NCBI RefSeq assembly: GCF_022267515.1
Contig: NZ_JAKFGB010000012.1
Coordinates: 983,325 to 1,047,324, forward strand
Direction of reading: 5' to 3'
DNA length: 64,000 bases
Source of the DNA: Rubinisphaera margarita
GTDB taxonomy: Bacteria; Planctomycetota; Planctomycetia; Planctomycetales; Planctomycetaceae
Positions within the stretch are counted from its first letter, which is position 1. The number at the start of each line of letters is the position of its first letter. The notes below the pieces were generated by a model, which was given only the letters and a program-made list of their open reading frames with translations, did not search any database and was not told the DNA's origin. Made by a program: the position numbers and the translations under genes. Of this stretch, positions 26,302 through 35,970 are shown piece after piece.

Positions 26302-27519
26302 TTACTCCTGAGCCAGATCGCTGGGGGCATCGATCAGCAGGTTGTCATTGAAATGGATGTTCTCGCTCTTTTCACCGCGTAGTTCAACCGCTTTGGGAAC
26401 ACTGGAGAACGTGTTGCCGGAGATGTTCACATCGCGGGTCCCTTCGAGAACCAGACCGCCGGAAAGCTGATCATTGACCTTCCGCCGGACGGCTCCTTCG
26501 CCGATGTAACTGTCGCTGAAGCTGTTGCCCGTTACCGTAATCCGACCGCTGTCCGGTCCGATTCGCAGGCAGCCGGTATTGACCAGAGTCGGTTCTGAAC
26601 CGTCCTTCGGTTTGATCGGAGTCTTCAGCAGGGGGAACGTATTGGCGGAAACCGCACAGCCGTGGGCATCAACAAGATCAATACCGCCACCGTTGTGAGC
26701 GATGACATTCGCCGAAAGCGTGATGCCGTAACAGTCTCGCGCCAGGACAATTGCCCGTTTCTCACATTCTTCGATCATGTTCCCGGAAATGACCGAGCCG
26801 TAGGTGTTCTCGATGACGACGCCGTCGCCAAGATGATCGTCGACGCAATTCCCAGTCATGCACAGGTTGTAGGCATCGAAGCAGTGGACCGCATCCTGGT
26901 TCTCTTCAAACTGATTGCCAGAGACGACAATGTCGTGACACCCCGGCAAATCCAGGCCCGTTCCCTTGTTGTAGGTAATCAGACAGGAACTGACACGCGG
27001 GTCTTCGTAACAGCGATCGAGCCGGATCCCGTCACCTCCGTGATAACTGACCGTAACGCCATGCAGAAAGATCTCGTTAACGAGAACCGCTTCGATCCCG
27101 TGTCCGCTTTTCTCCTGCCCGGTGATCCGGAACTTGCTCAGCATGACTCGCCAAAGCCTGTCGGCGCTTTTGACCTTTTCCCCATCCGAGTGCGCAACGA
27201 GAAGAGCCGGCTTGCCGTCGGTGTTAATATTCTTGATGTGTGTCGCGGTCCCGGCTCCTTCGATCAGCACGTCGCCCCGCGACAGGATTAGAGGCTCGGA
27301 GATTTCGAACGTTCCCGGAGGAATGCGTACGACTCCCCCTTCGCTCGGAATGGCGTCAAACGCGGCCTGCAGCGACGGATACTCGGCCGCATTGATCTCC
27401 GGTCGGGCGCCGGGAAGTTTGGCCGTTTGATCAGTTGCTTTCGGATGGCTCTCCTGAGCGACGCTGCTCCAGACCATGCCTGCTGAAATCACGAAGAGAA
27501 TTCCGAGTGTTCGAATCAT
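26302..27519 (-). CDS. Secreted right-handed parallel beta-helix protein
   Basis: AGGAG with a 7-bp spacer precedes the ATG at 27519. The 405-residue product has a signal peptide (MIRTLGILFVISAGMVWSSVAQ). It then has YPSLQAAFDAIPSEGGVVRIPPG, the usual entry to pectate-lyase-like solenoids, and many short rungs ending in SGNxF/TGNxF (DIVVSGNQFEEN, CMTGNCVDDH, VISGNMIEEC, ITVTGNSFSD, VNISGNTFSS). The fold is typical of polysaccharide lyases, hydrolases and epimerases, but catalytic residues cannot be assigned by eye. A related gene with the same architecture is at 48149-49423. It faces the giant Ig-like gene across a hairpin. Confidence 0.9.
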   Translation of the reverse strand: MIRTLGILFVISAGMVWSSVAQESHPKATDQTAKLPGARPEINAAEYPSLQAAFDAIPSEGGVVRIPPGTFEISEPLILSRGDVLIEGAGTATHIKNINTDGKPALLVAHSDGEKVKSADRLWRVMLSKFRITGQEKSGHGIEAVLVNEIFLHGVTVSYHGGDGIRLDRCYEDPRVSSCLITYNKGTGLDLPGCHDIVVSGNQFEENQDAVHCFDAYNLCMTGNCVDDHLGDGVVIENTYGSVISGNMIEECEKRAIVLARDCYGITLSANVIAHNGGGIDLVDAHGCAVSANTFPLLKTPIKPKDGSEPTLVNTGCLRIGPDSGRITVTGNSFSDSYIGEGAVRRKVNDQLSGGLVLEGTRDVNISGNTFSSVPKAVELRGEKSENIHFNDNLLIDAPSDLAQE

Positions 27520-27744
27520 GCTGCAGCTCCTGGGAAGAATCGACGTTCACTTCATGTGAGGCTGACAGATCGGCGACCTGTTCACGCTCACATCACGAGC
27601 TTATCTTGCCGGAGATCGTCGATGAGTTCCAGTGCACGGGTTCCATCGTTCCACTCGAGCGGAAACGTGCGTCGAGCCAAGAGAGCTTCTCTTTTCGTGA
27701 GTCGACCAGCCCTTGTTCACGACGTCATGTCCGTCGTCGGCCCG

Positions 27745-30700
27745 TTAACGGGCCACAGCATCGAGATACTCGAGGAGTCCAAGATGGCTGAACTCTTCGA
27801 ATTCAGCATCGACCTTCAAGCCTTCCCCCGAACGTGGGGAGCTTGAAGACGATCTGTTGGCTTCAGGAAGGTCTGAAGATCGGTCCTCCGCACTCACAAC
27901 CCATCGCCCCGCGAACTGATCGATTTGCCGGACGGCAATCGGAGGTGGCGAGGAAGTATCGACTGCGATCTCGAAAGCAGCAGGTGTGTAAGGAACAGAA
28001 GGCGGCGTGGCGAAGCGTCCGATATGAACATACCGCCAATCGAGGGCCGCGTACCATTCCGACAGGGGACGATCGACAAACGAATCTCCGGTCGATTCGG
28101 CAGCGTGCCAGGTCCCATCGGCGGCTCGCGCGAACAGATCGCTGAGTCCATCGCCGTTGCTGTCGCCAACCATCACATCATGCAGACGTCCGGCCGACAC
28201 CGTCCAGTCGAGCCAGTGAGCCATCAGGAACCGTTGTCCGGTCGACTGTCCCATCCAGACATTCGTACCATTGAACAGGCCCGCCACACTGTCCCGTCCA
28301 TCGCCATCGAAATCCCCCACAACCACGCCTGAGAGAGCATCGTTCACGGTCCATGTCGACCAGAGACCGCTGTAGAAGCCATCAGCCGCGCCAATAGATT
28401 TGGCGACGACCACGTAGCGTTCCCGACCGGTGCCGAAAACGGCGAGGACATCATCGCGCGAGTCTCCGTTAAAGTTGCCGACCTGGGCGAACTCGAATCC
28501 ATTGGAAAGATTCCAGCGATGAGAGTTCAGATACTGGAAGCGAGTGTTGCTCGTCTTCACCATCCAGACCACTCCCGAGGTCGCGACCACGGTCAGATCG
28601 TCTCCCTTCAGACCATCGAAGTTTCCAACGAGCACAGTCTCTATGCCGTCGTAATTCCCGTAGTCACCCCAGTGACGATTGACGAATCGTGAACCATCGG
28701 ACTGCCCAACCCACCAGCGTCCGCGAGTGCCGTTTCGGAAGAGCCCGATGATGTCATCCTTTCCATCGTTATTGAAGTCCCCAACGTGGACCTCCTTGAT
28801 GTCGGGATGTCCCCAGGTCGTCCACGTCGTGAATGTGAACTGTCCGTTGCCATCGGCCAGACCGATGCGCCATTGGTCATTGTGCAGCCAGACGGCGAGA
28901 TCCTGAAGGCCGTCCCCGTTGAAATCCCCCTGGAGCGTCTTCTGGAAGGAACTGGCTGGACCGGAAGCTGCGACCTGATTCGTGTAGTTTCCGCTGTCCT
29001 CCGGTCGCGCCATCCACCATTTTCCGTTCACGAAACCGACAATCGACGACTCCGGATGGCGAAACGGTCCTTCCGCAACATCGCCTATTGTGATCGTCAG
29101 CGACACGCTGGAGTCTGGCGAACTCCCCAGCGCAGCATCGTCGACCTCAACAGTGACACTGAGCAGCGACTTCGTCTCGAAGTCGAGTTGAGTTCCCGCC
29201 GAGAGATAAAGAACTCCCCCATCGACCTCGAACAGGTCAGCATCGGAACCGGTCAGCGAAAGGCTGTTCGTTCCCAGTGCGTCATCGCTAACGACAATAT
29301 CGGCCACTTTCAGTCGCGAGGTCGTGTCCGCGTCTTCCGGGAGCTCAGTCACTGCGTTCTCTAAAGCAACAGTCGGCAGTTCGTTCACGTCCTGAACGGT
29401 CACCGACATCACGGCGACAGCAACTTCCCCGTACTGGTCCTCGACTTGGACTTCGACCTGATAAACATTGTTCTTATCCGCATCGCCGAGTGTTTCAAAA
29501 CTGGGAGCCGAAATAAAGCTGAGCTCGCCAGTCGGAGAGATTGCGAACAATGTGGCATCGGCACCATTGCCGGTGAGCGTGAAGGTCAATTCGTCACGCG
29601 GCTGGTCGCCGTCACTTGCTGCAACAGTGCCCACCTGCACCTGGTTCTCGGCGGCGATGAAGCTCTGTTCGAGCAGAACCGGTGTGGCTGGAGCAAACTC
29701 AAAAGCTCCGATGTCGACGATTCCATTGACGATGCGTTCAAAGCCTTCGCCTCGTTGATCATAAGGCAGTGCGTTGGAATCTTCGTCAATCGCAAACAAA
29801 TTCAGTCCGGCGTCGATCGCAGTCGCTCCGATGAGTTTATGAGTCCGCGTTGACCCGCCATTATCGGCAAGCTGCGGATCAAGGACCTCTGCCACGTCGA
29901 CGCCAACAATGTTTCCATTCGTGCCGTTGGTAAAATCTTCCGCCGTCCTGGTATCGCCGATCAGGTTATAGGCACTGGACGTATGCAGATTTCCGATTTC
30001 CGTCCCCAGATCATCCGGGGTCGTACCGGCGAAGTTCCCGGCGATGATGGAATTGAAGAGATACCGTTCTCCGAAGCTGTCCCACAGTTTGATACCGCCC
30101 CCCTGACCGGAGCCTGAGTTGCCGGACCGCGCAACATTCCCTGTCACCGTGGAATTCACGATGCGGACATCACCTCCGTAGAGTTCGAGGCCCCCTCCGT
30201 TTGTTCCGGACGTATTGCCGGAGAACGTGCTGTTCATGATCTCCAGGTCGGTCAGATACGTGTAGAACGCTCCTCCTCCCATGGCCGCTTCATTTCCTTC
30301 GAACAGACTGGAATGAAGCACGAGGTCGCTACCGATACTCGAGAAAGCGCCCCCTCTCGACTCGGCAACATTGTCGATGAACACCGAATTGGTGATTGAG
30401 TTCACGCCGCTGGTGCTGTGAATCGCGCCGCCTCGATCGGCGAGATTTCTCTCGAACCGACTGCCCGAGATCGTAAAACTTCCCAAACCGTTATCGAAGA
30501 CGCCCCCATTCCCGATATAAACCGTGTTGTCTGTGAAAACGGAGTCAGTTACCACAAGCGCTCCGGAACGGAATGAGATCGCTCCTCCACTCGAGTAGGT
30601 ATGATTGTCGGTCATCGTGACTCTGTTGAGGACCAGGTCTCCCCGTTGCGATCGGATTCCGGCTCCCGACCGGTTGCCGCTGGTCGCGATCAGCAGATCC

Positions 30701-32802
30701 CCTCCGGTGATCGTCAAATCACGAAACTCGAACTGGACATCGCTCGGGTTAAATATGTCGAAAACGCGATCAAGATCATTCCCGTTGATCACCGTCTCGG
30801 TCTGCCCGTTCCCTGCGATGATGATCGGCTGAGTGAGGTCGAGGTCGCCTGTCGCCCCGCCGTCTTCGCCCCGCCCCGCAATAGTGAGCAGGATCTCACT
30901 GCCATTCAGGCTTTCATGGAACGTGACCGTATTAATATCAGCATTAAGATTCGCCGCCAGGAGGGCTTCCCGGAGGGACACGCCGGCTCCCCTGCTCGAA
31001 TCAATCGTTCCATCATTCTCATCGGCGACCGTCGTCACCACGATCGTTTCGAGTGGAATAACAATAGTCTGTTCGACCAATTCGTTATTCGAACTGTTAT
31101 CGTCCACGGGGGCACCTCCGACAGCCACCGCCGAATTGGTCAGCACACCCGTTCCGTCAACAATCGAAATTGTGAACTGCAACGTCGCGGTTTCCCCGCT
31201 GGCCAGCGACAGATCGGTGAGATTGGGGCCGTCTGCTTCGACAATCAGCGTTCCGCTTCCACTCCCGGAGAAGACCAGACTCTCGTCGGAAATGGTATAA
31301 GTGCCACCCGTAAACGAAACTGTGTCCGTCAGCGAGGCCCCGGTCACTGGCTTCGGACCATTGTTTGTAAGAACAATCGTGTAGACCGCGCTTCCGCCGG
31401 TCAGCAGGGAAGCATTGCTCCCTGATCGAGTCACCGACAGATCTGCCGGAATCGGATTGACCGTTGTGGTTTCGACGGAAGTATCGTTCGCTTCATCCGG
31501 ATCGAAAGGAGAACCCCCGGAAACTGTTGCCGTATTCGTGATACTGCCCGTCCCTGAATCCGCGGAAACAGTAAACGTGAGGGTCGCCGTCTCTCCACTG
31601 GCGAGTGTCAGGTCAGATAGATCAGGTCCATCATCTTTAACAACGAGGGTCCCGCTTCCCGTGCCCGAGAAGACCAGACTCTCGTTGGAGACAGTATAAG
31701 TGCCACCGGGAAAACTGATTGTGTCGACAAGTGAACCGCCAGAGACGGCCTGCGGGCCGTTGTTCCGGATCACGACCGTGTAAACCGTACTCTCTTCGGA
31801 GTAAATGGAATCGCGACTCTCCGATTGCGACACGGCCAGATCGGCGGCCGGAGCGTTCACCGGAGTCACTATGACGGCCGAGTTGTTCGAATAGTTCGTA
31901 TCTGCCGGCGTTCCTCCGTAAACCGTCGACGAACTGATGATCGCGCCCGTGCCCGAAGTGGGAGTCACTGTAAAGATCAAGGTCGCGGATTCTCCGCTCG
32001 CCAGCGACAGGTCGGTCAAATCGGGTCCGTTCGCCTCGATGACCAGCGTGGCACTGCTGATTCCTGAGAAACTGAGCGATTCGTTCGAGACGGAGATACT
32101 TCCGCCGGCATAGGCGAGTGTGTTCACAAAGGAAACCCCGGAGACCGCCTGGGGCCCTCGGTTACTGATGACGACGGAGTAAACCGTCCCCTCTCCAGTG
32201 GCGATTTCGGCGGCGCTGCTCGTCTGGCTGACATCCAGGTCGGTCGTGGGGACGTCGACCGAATTGATCCTGACCACCGTGTTGTTCGAGAGATCCGTGT
32301 CTTCCGGAGTGCTGCCCGCGACGGTGGATGTGTTCAGAACGGTGCCCGCTCCCGAGAGAGCCGTGAGAGTGTAAGTCAGTCTCGCCGACGTCCCCGCCGC
32401 CAGAGACAGATTCTCGAGATCCGGGCCATCCGCCTCGGGAACCAGGGTGCCGCTGCCACCGCCGGGGAACGTTAGACTCTCGCCGGAAATGCTGTACGTT
32501 CCGCCGAAGAACGAGATCGCACTCTCAAGAGCGACTCCCGATACATCTTCTGAACCATTATTGGTCACCAGAACCGTGTAGCGAATGCTCTCGCCCGTGA
32601 CGATCGAACTGGCATCCTCCGTGATACTGACACTTAAATCGGTGAGCAGAAGGCGATCTTCACATCGCTCTACCATTGCCAGCGGAGAGACTTCTCGAAA
32701 TCGCCGATTACGACGCTGAGCACCTCGAGAGAGGACTTCAAAAGCAGTCTGACGAAAGGAGTAAAAAGGAAATGGGGCGAGCGCAAACTTCCGAACGAAC
32801 AT
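27745..32802 (-). CDS. Giant surface protein: DUF11 repeats, CSLREA/beta-helix, cadherin, FG-GAP
   Basis: AAGAAGG precedes the ATG of this 1685-residue protein. Modules in order: leader (1-54) with GAQRRNRRFR and VERCEDRLLLTD, a planctomycete extracellular signal; four DUF11/CARDB-like repeats (about 54-560); a CSLREA-like motif, GAGVSLREALLAAN, near 590; a polymorphic beta-helix (about 630-1010) with SGxGIRSQRGD and GGAF/GGGL rungs; two cadherin-like domains (about 1040-1250); about seven FG-GAP blades (1252-1620, pattern GDFNGDGxxDL, DxxGxWWxG); and a Ser/Pro-rich acidic tail ending LLEYLDAVAR. The last 650 residues are clearly paralogous to the end of the 37015-43065 product. Predicted to be extracellular and Ca-dependent. 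Confidence 0.88.
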   Translation of the reverse strand: MFVRKFALAPFPFYSFRQTAFEVLSRGAQRRNRRFREVSPLAMVERCEDRLLLTDLSVSITEDASSIVTGESIRYTVLVTNNGSEDVSGVALESAISFFGGTYSISGESLTFPGGGSGTLVPEADGPDLENLSLAAGTSARLTYTLTALSGAGTVLNTSTVAGSTPEDTDLSNNTVVRINSVDVPTTDLDVSQTSSAAEIATGEGTVYSVVISNRGPQAVSGVSFVNTLAYAGGSISVSNESLSFSGISSATLVIEANGPDLTDLSLASGESATLIFTVTPTSGTGAIISSSTVYGGTPADTNYSNNSAVIVTPVNAPAADLAVSQSESRDSIYSEESTVYTVVIRNNGPQAVSGGSLVDTISFPGGTYTVSNESLVFSGTGSGTLVVKDDGPDLSDLTLASGETATLTFTVSADSGTGSITNTATVSGGSPFDPDEANDTSVETTTVNPIPADLSVTRSGSNASLLTGGSAVYTIVLTNNGPKPVTGASLTDTVSFTGGTYTISDESLVFSGSGSGTLIVEADGPNLTDLSLASGETATLQFTISIVDGTGVLTNSAVAVGGAPVDDNSSNNELVEQTIVIPLETIVVTTVADENDGTIDSSRGAGVSLREALLAANLNADINTVTFHESLNGSEILLTIAGRGEDGGATGDLDLTQPIIIAGNGQTETVINGNDLDRVFDIFNPSDVQFEFRDLTITGGDLLIATSGNRSGAGIRSQRGDLVLNRVTMTDNHTYSSGGAISFRSGALVVTDSVFTDNTVYIGNGGVFDNGLGSFTISGSRFERNLADRGGAIHSTSGVNSITNSVFIDNVAESRGGAFSSIGSDLVLHSSLFEGNEAAMGGGAFYTYLTDLEIMNSTFSGNTSGTNGGGLELYGGDVRIVNSTVTGNVARSGNSGSGQGGGIKLWDSFGERYLFNSIIAGNFAGTTPDDLGTEIGNLHTSSAYNLIGDTRTAEDFTNGTNGNIVGVDVAEVLDPQLADNGGSTRTHKLIGATAIDAGLNLFAIDEDSNALPYDQRGEGFERIVNGIVDIGAFEFAPATPVLLEQSFIAAENQVQVGTVAASDGDQPRDELTFTLTGNGADATLFAISPTGELSFISAPSFETLGDADKNNVYQVEVQVEDQYGEVAVAVMSVTVQDVNELPTVALENAVTELPEDADTTSRLKVADIVVSDDALGTNSLSLTGSDADLFEVDGGVLYLSAGTQLDFETKSLLSVTVEVDDAALGSSPDSSVSLTITIGDVAEGPFRHPESSIVGFVNGKWWMARPEDSGNYTNQVAASGPASSFQKTLQGDFNGDGLQDLAVWLHNDQWRIGLADGNGQFTFTTWTTWGHPDIKEVHVGDFNNDGKDDIIGLFRNGTRGRWWVGQSDGSRFVNRHWGDYGNYDGIETVLVGNFDGLKGDDLTVVATSGVVWMVKTSNTRFQYLNSHRWNLSNGFEFAQVGNFNGDSRDDVLAVFGTGRERYVVVAKSIGAADGFYSGLWSTWTVNDALSGVVVGDFDGDGRDSVAGLFNGTNVWMGQSTGQRFLMAHWLDWTVSAGRLHDVMVGDSNGDGLSDLFARAADGTWHAAESTGDSFVDRPLSEWYAALDWRYVHIGRFATPPSVPYTPAAFEIAVDTSSPPPIAVRQIDQFAGRWVVSAEDRSSDLPEANRSSSSSPRSGEGLKVDAEFEEFSHLGLLEYLDAVAR
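31060..32640 (-). repeat. Four coding DUF11 repeats, about 396-399-bp unit
   Basis: Four units encode the same pattern (GGTYxxSxESLxFSGxGSGTL, then DGPxLxxLSLASGExATL). Equivalent positions lie near 31279, 31678, 32075 and 32473, a spacing of about 398 bp or 133 residues. Units 2-4 are closer to each other than to unit 1, which suggests recent duplication. Confidence 0.75.
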
Positions 32803-32947
32803 AAGACCTTCTTGACGTACACACTTGGATCGTTGGTATTCAGAAAAACATGTGCACGACTATACATGCCAGAAATACCCGGAATCCATCGTCAGAAGTC
32901 TCTTCGGAATAAAAGTTCCCAATTTTGTTCAGTCGAGTTCTGTTGCC

Positions 32948-32967
32948 CGTATTCTCCAATGAATACG
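32948..32967 (-). terminator. Hairpin after second DUF1501 gene
   Basis: CGTATTC, a 6-base loop and GAATACG form a perfect 7-bp stem 17-36 bp past the DUF1501 stop on the minus strand, before the giant gene. No U-tract follows. Confidence 0.4.
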
Positions 32968-32983
32968 CCCCCGGCAGAACCAC

Positions 32984-34369
32984 TTAGCCAAGCAGTTCGG
33001 GAATCGGCGTTCCTTCGGTGAGCGCGATCGGACGGCCATCGGCGGATTGATAGGTCATTCCGGCCGGCTCGTATCCCAGGGCCTTATAGACGGTCGCATG
33101 AAGATCTCCCGGCGTCACGGGGCGGGTCTCTGGGGCGGCACCGATCTTATCGGAAGAACCGATCACCTGGCCGCCGCGGACGCCGCCTCCGGCGAGCACC
33201 ACCGAATAACATCCGGGCCAGTGATCCCGGCCGCCATCGGTATTGATCTTCGGCGTCCGACCGAAATCACCCATCCAGATGACCAGCGTTTCATCGAGCA
33301 GCCCTCGCTCTTCCAAATCGTCCAACAGGGCCGCGTACGCCTTCTCCATTGGCGGAACGAGCCGGTTCTTCAGGCTGTTGAAGTTGTCCTTATGAGTATC
33401 CCAGGTGATGCTCGGGCCATTGACCGTCGAGACGAACTTCGTTCCCGCTTCAATCAGGCGTCTTGCAAGAAGATGGGACTGGCCCCAGCTGTGCCGGCCG
33501 TATCGGTCACGCACATCCTCCGGCTCCTGCGACAGATCGAAGGCCTGCTCGGCTTCCCCTGACTTGATGACTCGGGACGCCTCGGCTCGAAACGTGTCCA
33601 TCTCGGTCGCGGTCGGAGAGTGGATCGGCTGATTCAGCGAGCCAATTTGGTCCAGAAAGTCGAGCCGCCGCTCGAACCGGGTCTGCGTCATGTCGGGGGA
33701 CAGAGCCAGGTCACGAACTTTGAATTTGCTCGAATTGGGATCCTCATTCACCACAAACGGATCGTATTTGATCCCCAGACATCCCCCAAACTGGCCCGGT
33801 GTCAGGTACACGAAACTATCGCAATGCGGCTTCGGCGTGATGACATACGGCGGAACCGCTTTGCTATAGCCGTCCTTCTTCGCAAGCCAGCCAATCAAGG
33901 TCCCGAAACTCGGGAGATCTGCCGGACTTGGATTAATAAGCGTTGAATCCTGCTTGTACGGACGCCCGGCAATCGACCAGTACATTCCTGAGTTATGAGC
34001 CGAGTGCTTGTGGTGGACACTGCGAACAATCGCCAGCTTGTCCATCCGTTTCGCCATCTCGGGCAGCAGCTCGCTGATCTGAATGCCCGGGACGCTGGTA
34101 TCAATCGGCTGGAACTCGCCTTTTACCGTTGAATCGGCGAACGGTTTGGGATCCCAGAGATCAATATGGCTCGGTGCACCGCAGTTGAAGATCATGATCA
34201 CGCGTTTGGCACTGCCGGAGCGGACCGCGGCCTGAACCTGTGATTCAATCGAAGTGAGCGGAGAGTAAAAAGCGGCCAGGCCGGCACCGATGGCCTGCAG
34301 GGACTGCCGTCGTGAGAGCGAGGCGGCTCCCGTGGGGAAGGAAGAGGAGGTTGGGGCGTGAAACTCCAT
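32984..34369 (-). CDS. DUF1501 protein with Tat leader (second copy)
   Basis: ATG 34369 has GGAG with a 6-bp spacer; an 18-codon upstream extension is unsupported. The 461-residue product has an unusually long N-region before the twin-arginine leader (LSRRQSLQAIGAGLAAF, near residue 19). DUF1501 landmarks follow: FNCGAPSHIDLWDPKP, MAKRMDKLAIVRSVHHKHSA (partial), GQSHLLARRLIEAGTKFV, ITWDTHKDNF, WMGDFGRTPKIN and GGRDHWPGCY. It belongs to a different subgroup from the copy at 2571-4037 and has no DUF1549/1553 partner beside it. It lies between the acetyltransferase and the giant DUF11 gene on the same strand. Confidence 0.92.
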   Translation of the reverse strand: MEFHAPTSSSFPTGAASLSRRQSLQAIGAGLAAFYSPLTSIESQVQAAVRSGSAKRVIMIFNCGAPSHIDLWDPKPFADSTVKGEFQPIDTSVPGIQISELLPEMAKRMDKLAIVRSVHHKHSAHNSGMYWSIAGRPYKQDSTLINPSPADLPSFGTLIGWLAKKDGYSKAVPPYVITPKPHCDSFVYLTPGQFGGCLGIKYDPFVVNEDPNSSKFKVRDLALSPDMTQTRFERRLDFLDQIGSLNQPIHSPTATEMDTFRAEASRVIKSGEAEQAFDLSQEPEDVRDRYGRHSWGQSHLLARRLIEAGTKFVSTVNGPSITWDTHKDNFNSLKNRLVPPMEKAYAALLDDLEERGLLDETLVIWMGDFGRTPKINTDGGRDHWPGCYSVVLAGGGVRGGQVIGSSDKIGAAPETRPVTPGDLHATVYKALGYEPAGMTYQSADGRPIALTEGTPIPELLG

Positions 34370-34542
34370 CGAGGACTCCAGAGGTGAGGAATGTCTGTCA
34401 GAGACATCTTTACTGGCGAGCACGCTTTTGTAGATTACCCACTTCTGCAGGCATTGAGAAGTCGAAACTACTGAGGAGTCCCCTCCGTCGCCTTCAGAAG
34501 AACGAGATCAGAAGGGCATCCAACTGCCGAGCGTCGGCTGAA

Positions 34543-35751
34543 TTATCGGCGCGAGCGTTCGGCGTGTCGCTTGACGCGTCTCAGGAAAGAGAGCGTACTG
34601 CAGTAGAGTTCACTTCTGAGGGAGCCACACGGGATAAGCAATCGCTGCATACAAAGCTGTTCGTGCGGGAGTCGCTGACAGAGGGGATGACTCGCGCGAG
34701 CACAAAAGTCGATTCGATCCAGTTCCGACTGCTGGTCGAACGATTGCTTGTGTTCCACCTCGAGGATCAACCCCGGCGAATACTTCGAGAAAGCTTCGTC
34801 GAAAGCGATCTTCCAGGCCATCCCTTCGCGGCCGGAGTGCAAATTGCACTTCATTGCGATCGGGCGACCATCGAGAAACAGTCCGAACATCTGCAGCTTC
34901 CGTCGCGCCCATCCCTGACGGGTCACTGTCAAAAACAGATCGCGTTCCTGATCAGACTGGACCATCGCGGTCCCGCCCCGCCCTTTCCAGCCCGAAGCCT
35001 CGAGCCGGAGGAAGCCATGTTGCCAGGCATCGAGCGACTCATGCTCGTCGAGGACGCGACACTGCAGGTCTCCGATGTCTTCGAGCCGGCGACGTTTCCG
35101 CTGAATCTCCCGCATTGCCTTTTTGGATGGCTCAGCAGTCCCCGACCGTTTCGTCAGAACTGCGTTTGTGGTCTGTCCGACGATATAGGGAGCCGTGCCC
35201 GTCGATTGAAAGGCACAGATGAGAGCATGTTGGAAAGCCCCTTCGGCCAGGACGCGGTCGAACTCCAGCAGCCCCAGGTCCGAGCGTGTGGCCCATGTCA
35301 GGAATGCGGCGATCGTTCGTTCCGGATGCTCCGTTCCAAGCAACGGAACGGCTCGAAGCATCAGACTGTTGGTCAGCAATCTCCAGCGCGGACGGGACAG
35401 AACGCCATTGGATCTCTTCTCTAACGGGAAGAACCCGACAAGCTGGTCTTCCTGACCGCGAGAATCGGCCTTGCGGAATACGAAGGCGAAACAAACCGGG
35501 CCTTCAGCCGGCAAACGTTGAAGCGTCGGCAGCAGGAAAAACGGCTCGTAGAAGGGATTCGAGACCAGACAGTCACTGGCAAGTTTCTTCCAGCTGGGTA
35601 AATAGCCAGCCAGCGCAGTCACCGTCCCTACGGTTTCGATCACGTACTCATCGTCAATATCGATCCGTGTCGAATACGAACGCGAGTACGACTCCAGCGG
35701 AGACGAAACCGCAATCGACGCAATCAGGTTCGGAGCGTGATCGACGACCAT
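34543..35751 (-). CDS. GNAT N-acetyltransferase, BioF2/CelD-like
   Basis: The 402-residue product has the two-lobe layout of the Acetyltransf_6 (BioF2/CelD, FemAB-like) group: an N-lobe with NPFYEPFFLLPTLQRL and QLVGFFPLEKR, and a C-lobe with EASGWKGRGGTAM, FLTVTRQGWARRKLQMFGLFLDG (partial), PIAMKCNLHSGREGMAWKIAFD (partial) and YSPGLILEVE. EASGWKG followed by a YSPG motif is diagnostic. Members modify exopolysaccharides or peptidoglycan-like substrates in the cytoplasm before export. No polysaccharide-synthesis genes lie beside it. No clear Shine-Dalgarno is seen; the leader carries a GAGAGT/ACTCTC dyad at 35767-35786. Confidence 0.82.
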   Translation of the reverse strand: MVVDHAPNLIASIAVSSPLESYSRSYSTRIDIDDEYVIETVGTVTALAGYLPSWKKLASDCLVSNPFYEPFFLLPTLQRLPAEGPVCFAFVFRKADSRGQEDQLVGFFPLEKRSNGVLSRPRWRLLTNSLMLRAVPLLGTEHPERTIAAFLTWATRSDLGLLEFDRVLAEGAFQHALICAFQSTGTAPYIVGQTTNAVLTKRSGTAEPSKKAMREIQRKRRRLEDIGDLQCRVLDEHESLDAWQHGFLRLEASGWKGRGGTAMVQSDQERDLFLTVTRQGWARRKLQMFGLFLDGRPIAMKCNLHSGREGMAWKIAFDEAFSKYSPGLILEVEHKQSFDQQSELDRIDFCARASHPLCQRLPHEQLCMQRLLIPCGSLRSELYCSTLSFLRRVKRHAERSRR

Positions 35752-35766
35752 GGAAGTTTTTCAAAT

Positions 35767-35786
35767 GAGAGTCGTGGTGTACTCTC
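35767..35786. promoter_or_regulatory. GAGAGT-N8-ACTCTC dyad upstream of acetyltransferase gene
   Basis: A perfect 6-bp dyad with an 8-base spacer lies 15 bp before the acetyltransferase start. In the leader RNA it would form a small hairpin close to the ribosome site; as DNA it could be an operator. Confidence 0.3.
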
Positions 35787-35970
35787 AAATCTAGTTCCAA
35801 TTTCTCGCCTGTCAAAAAAGACGATCCCTGAAGCTGTGCCGAACGAGATAGCCCTCTAATCGATAAAGCTCCTCTTCCCTGACTCGGTTCGACATCGCTA
35901 CACCGTCAGCGTTTCCGCTGCTACACTTCCGGCCATACCGTCTGCACCAAAAAACGCTGAAAGGAAGCGC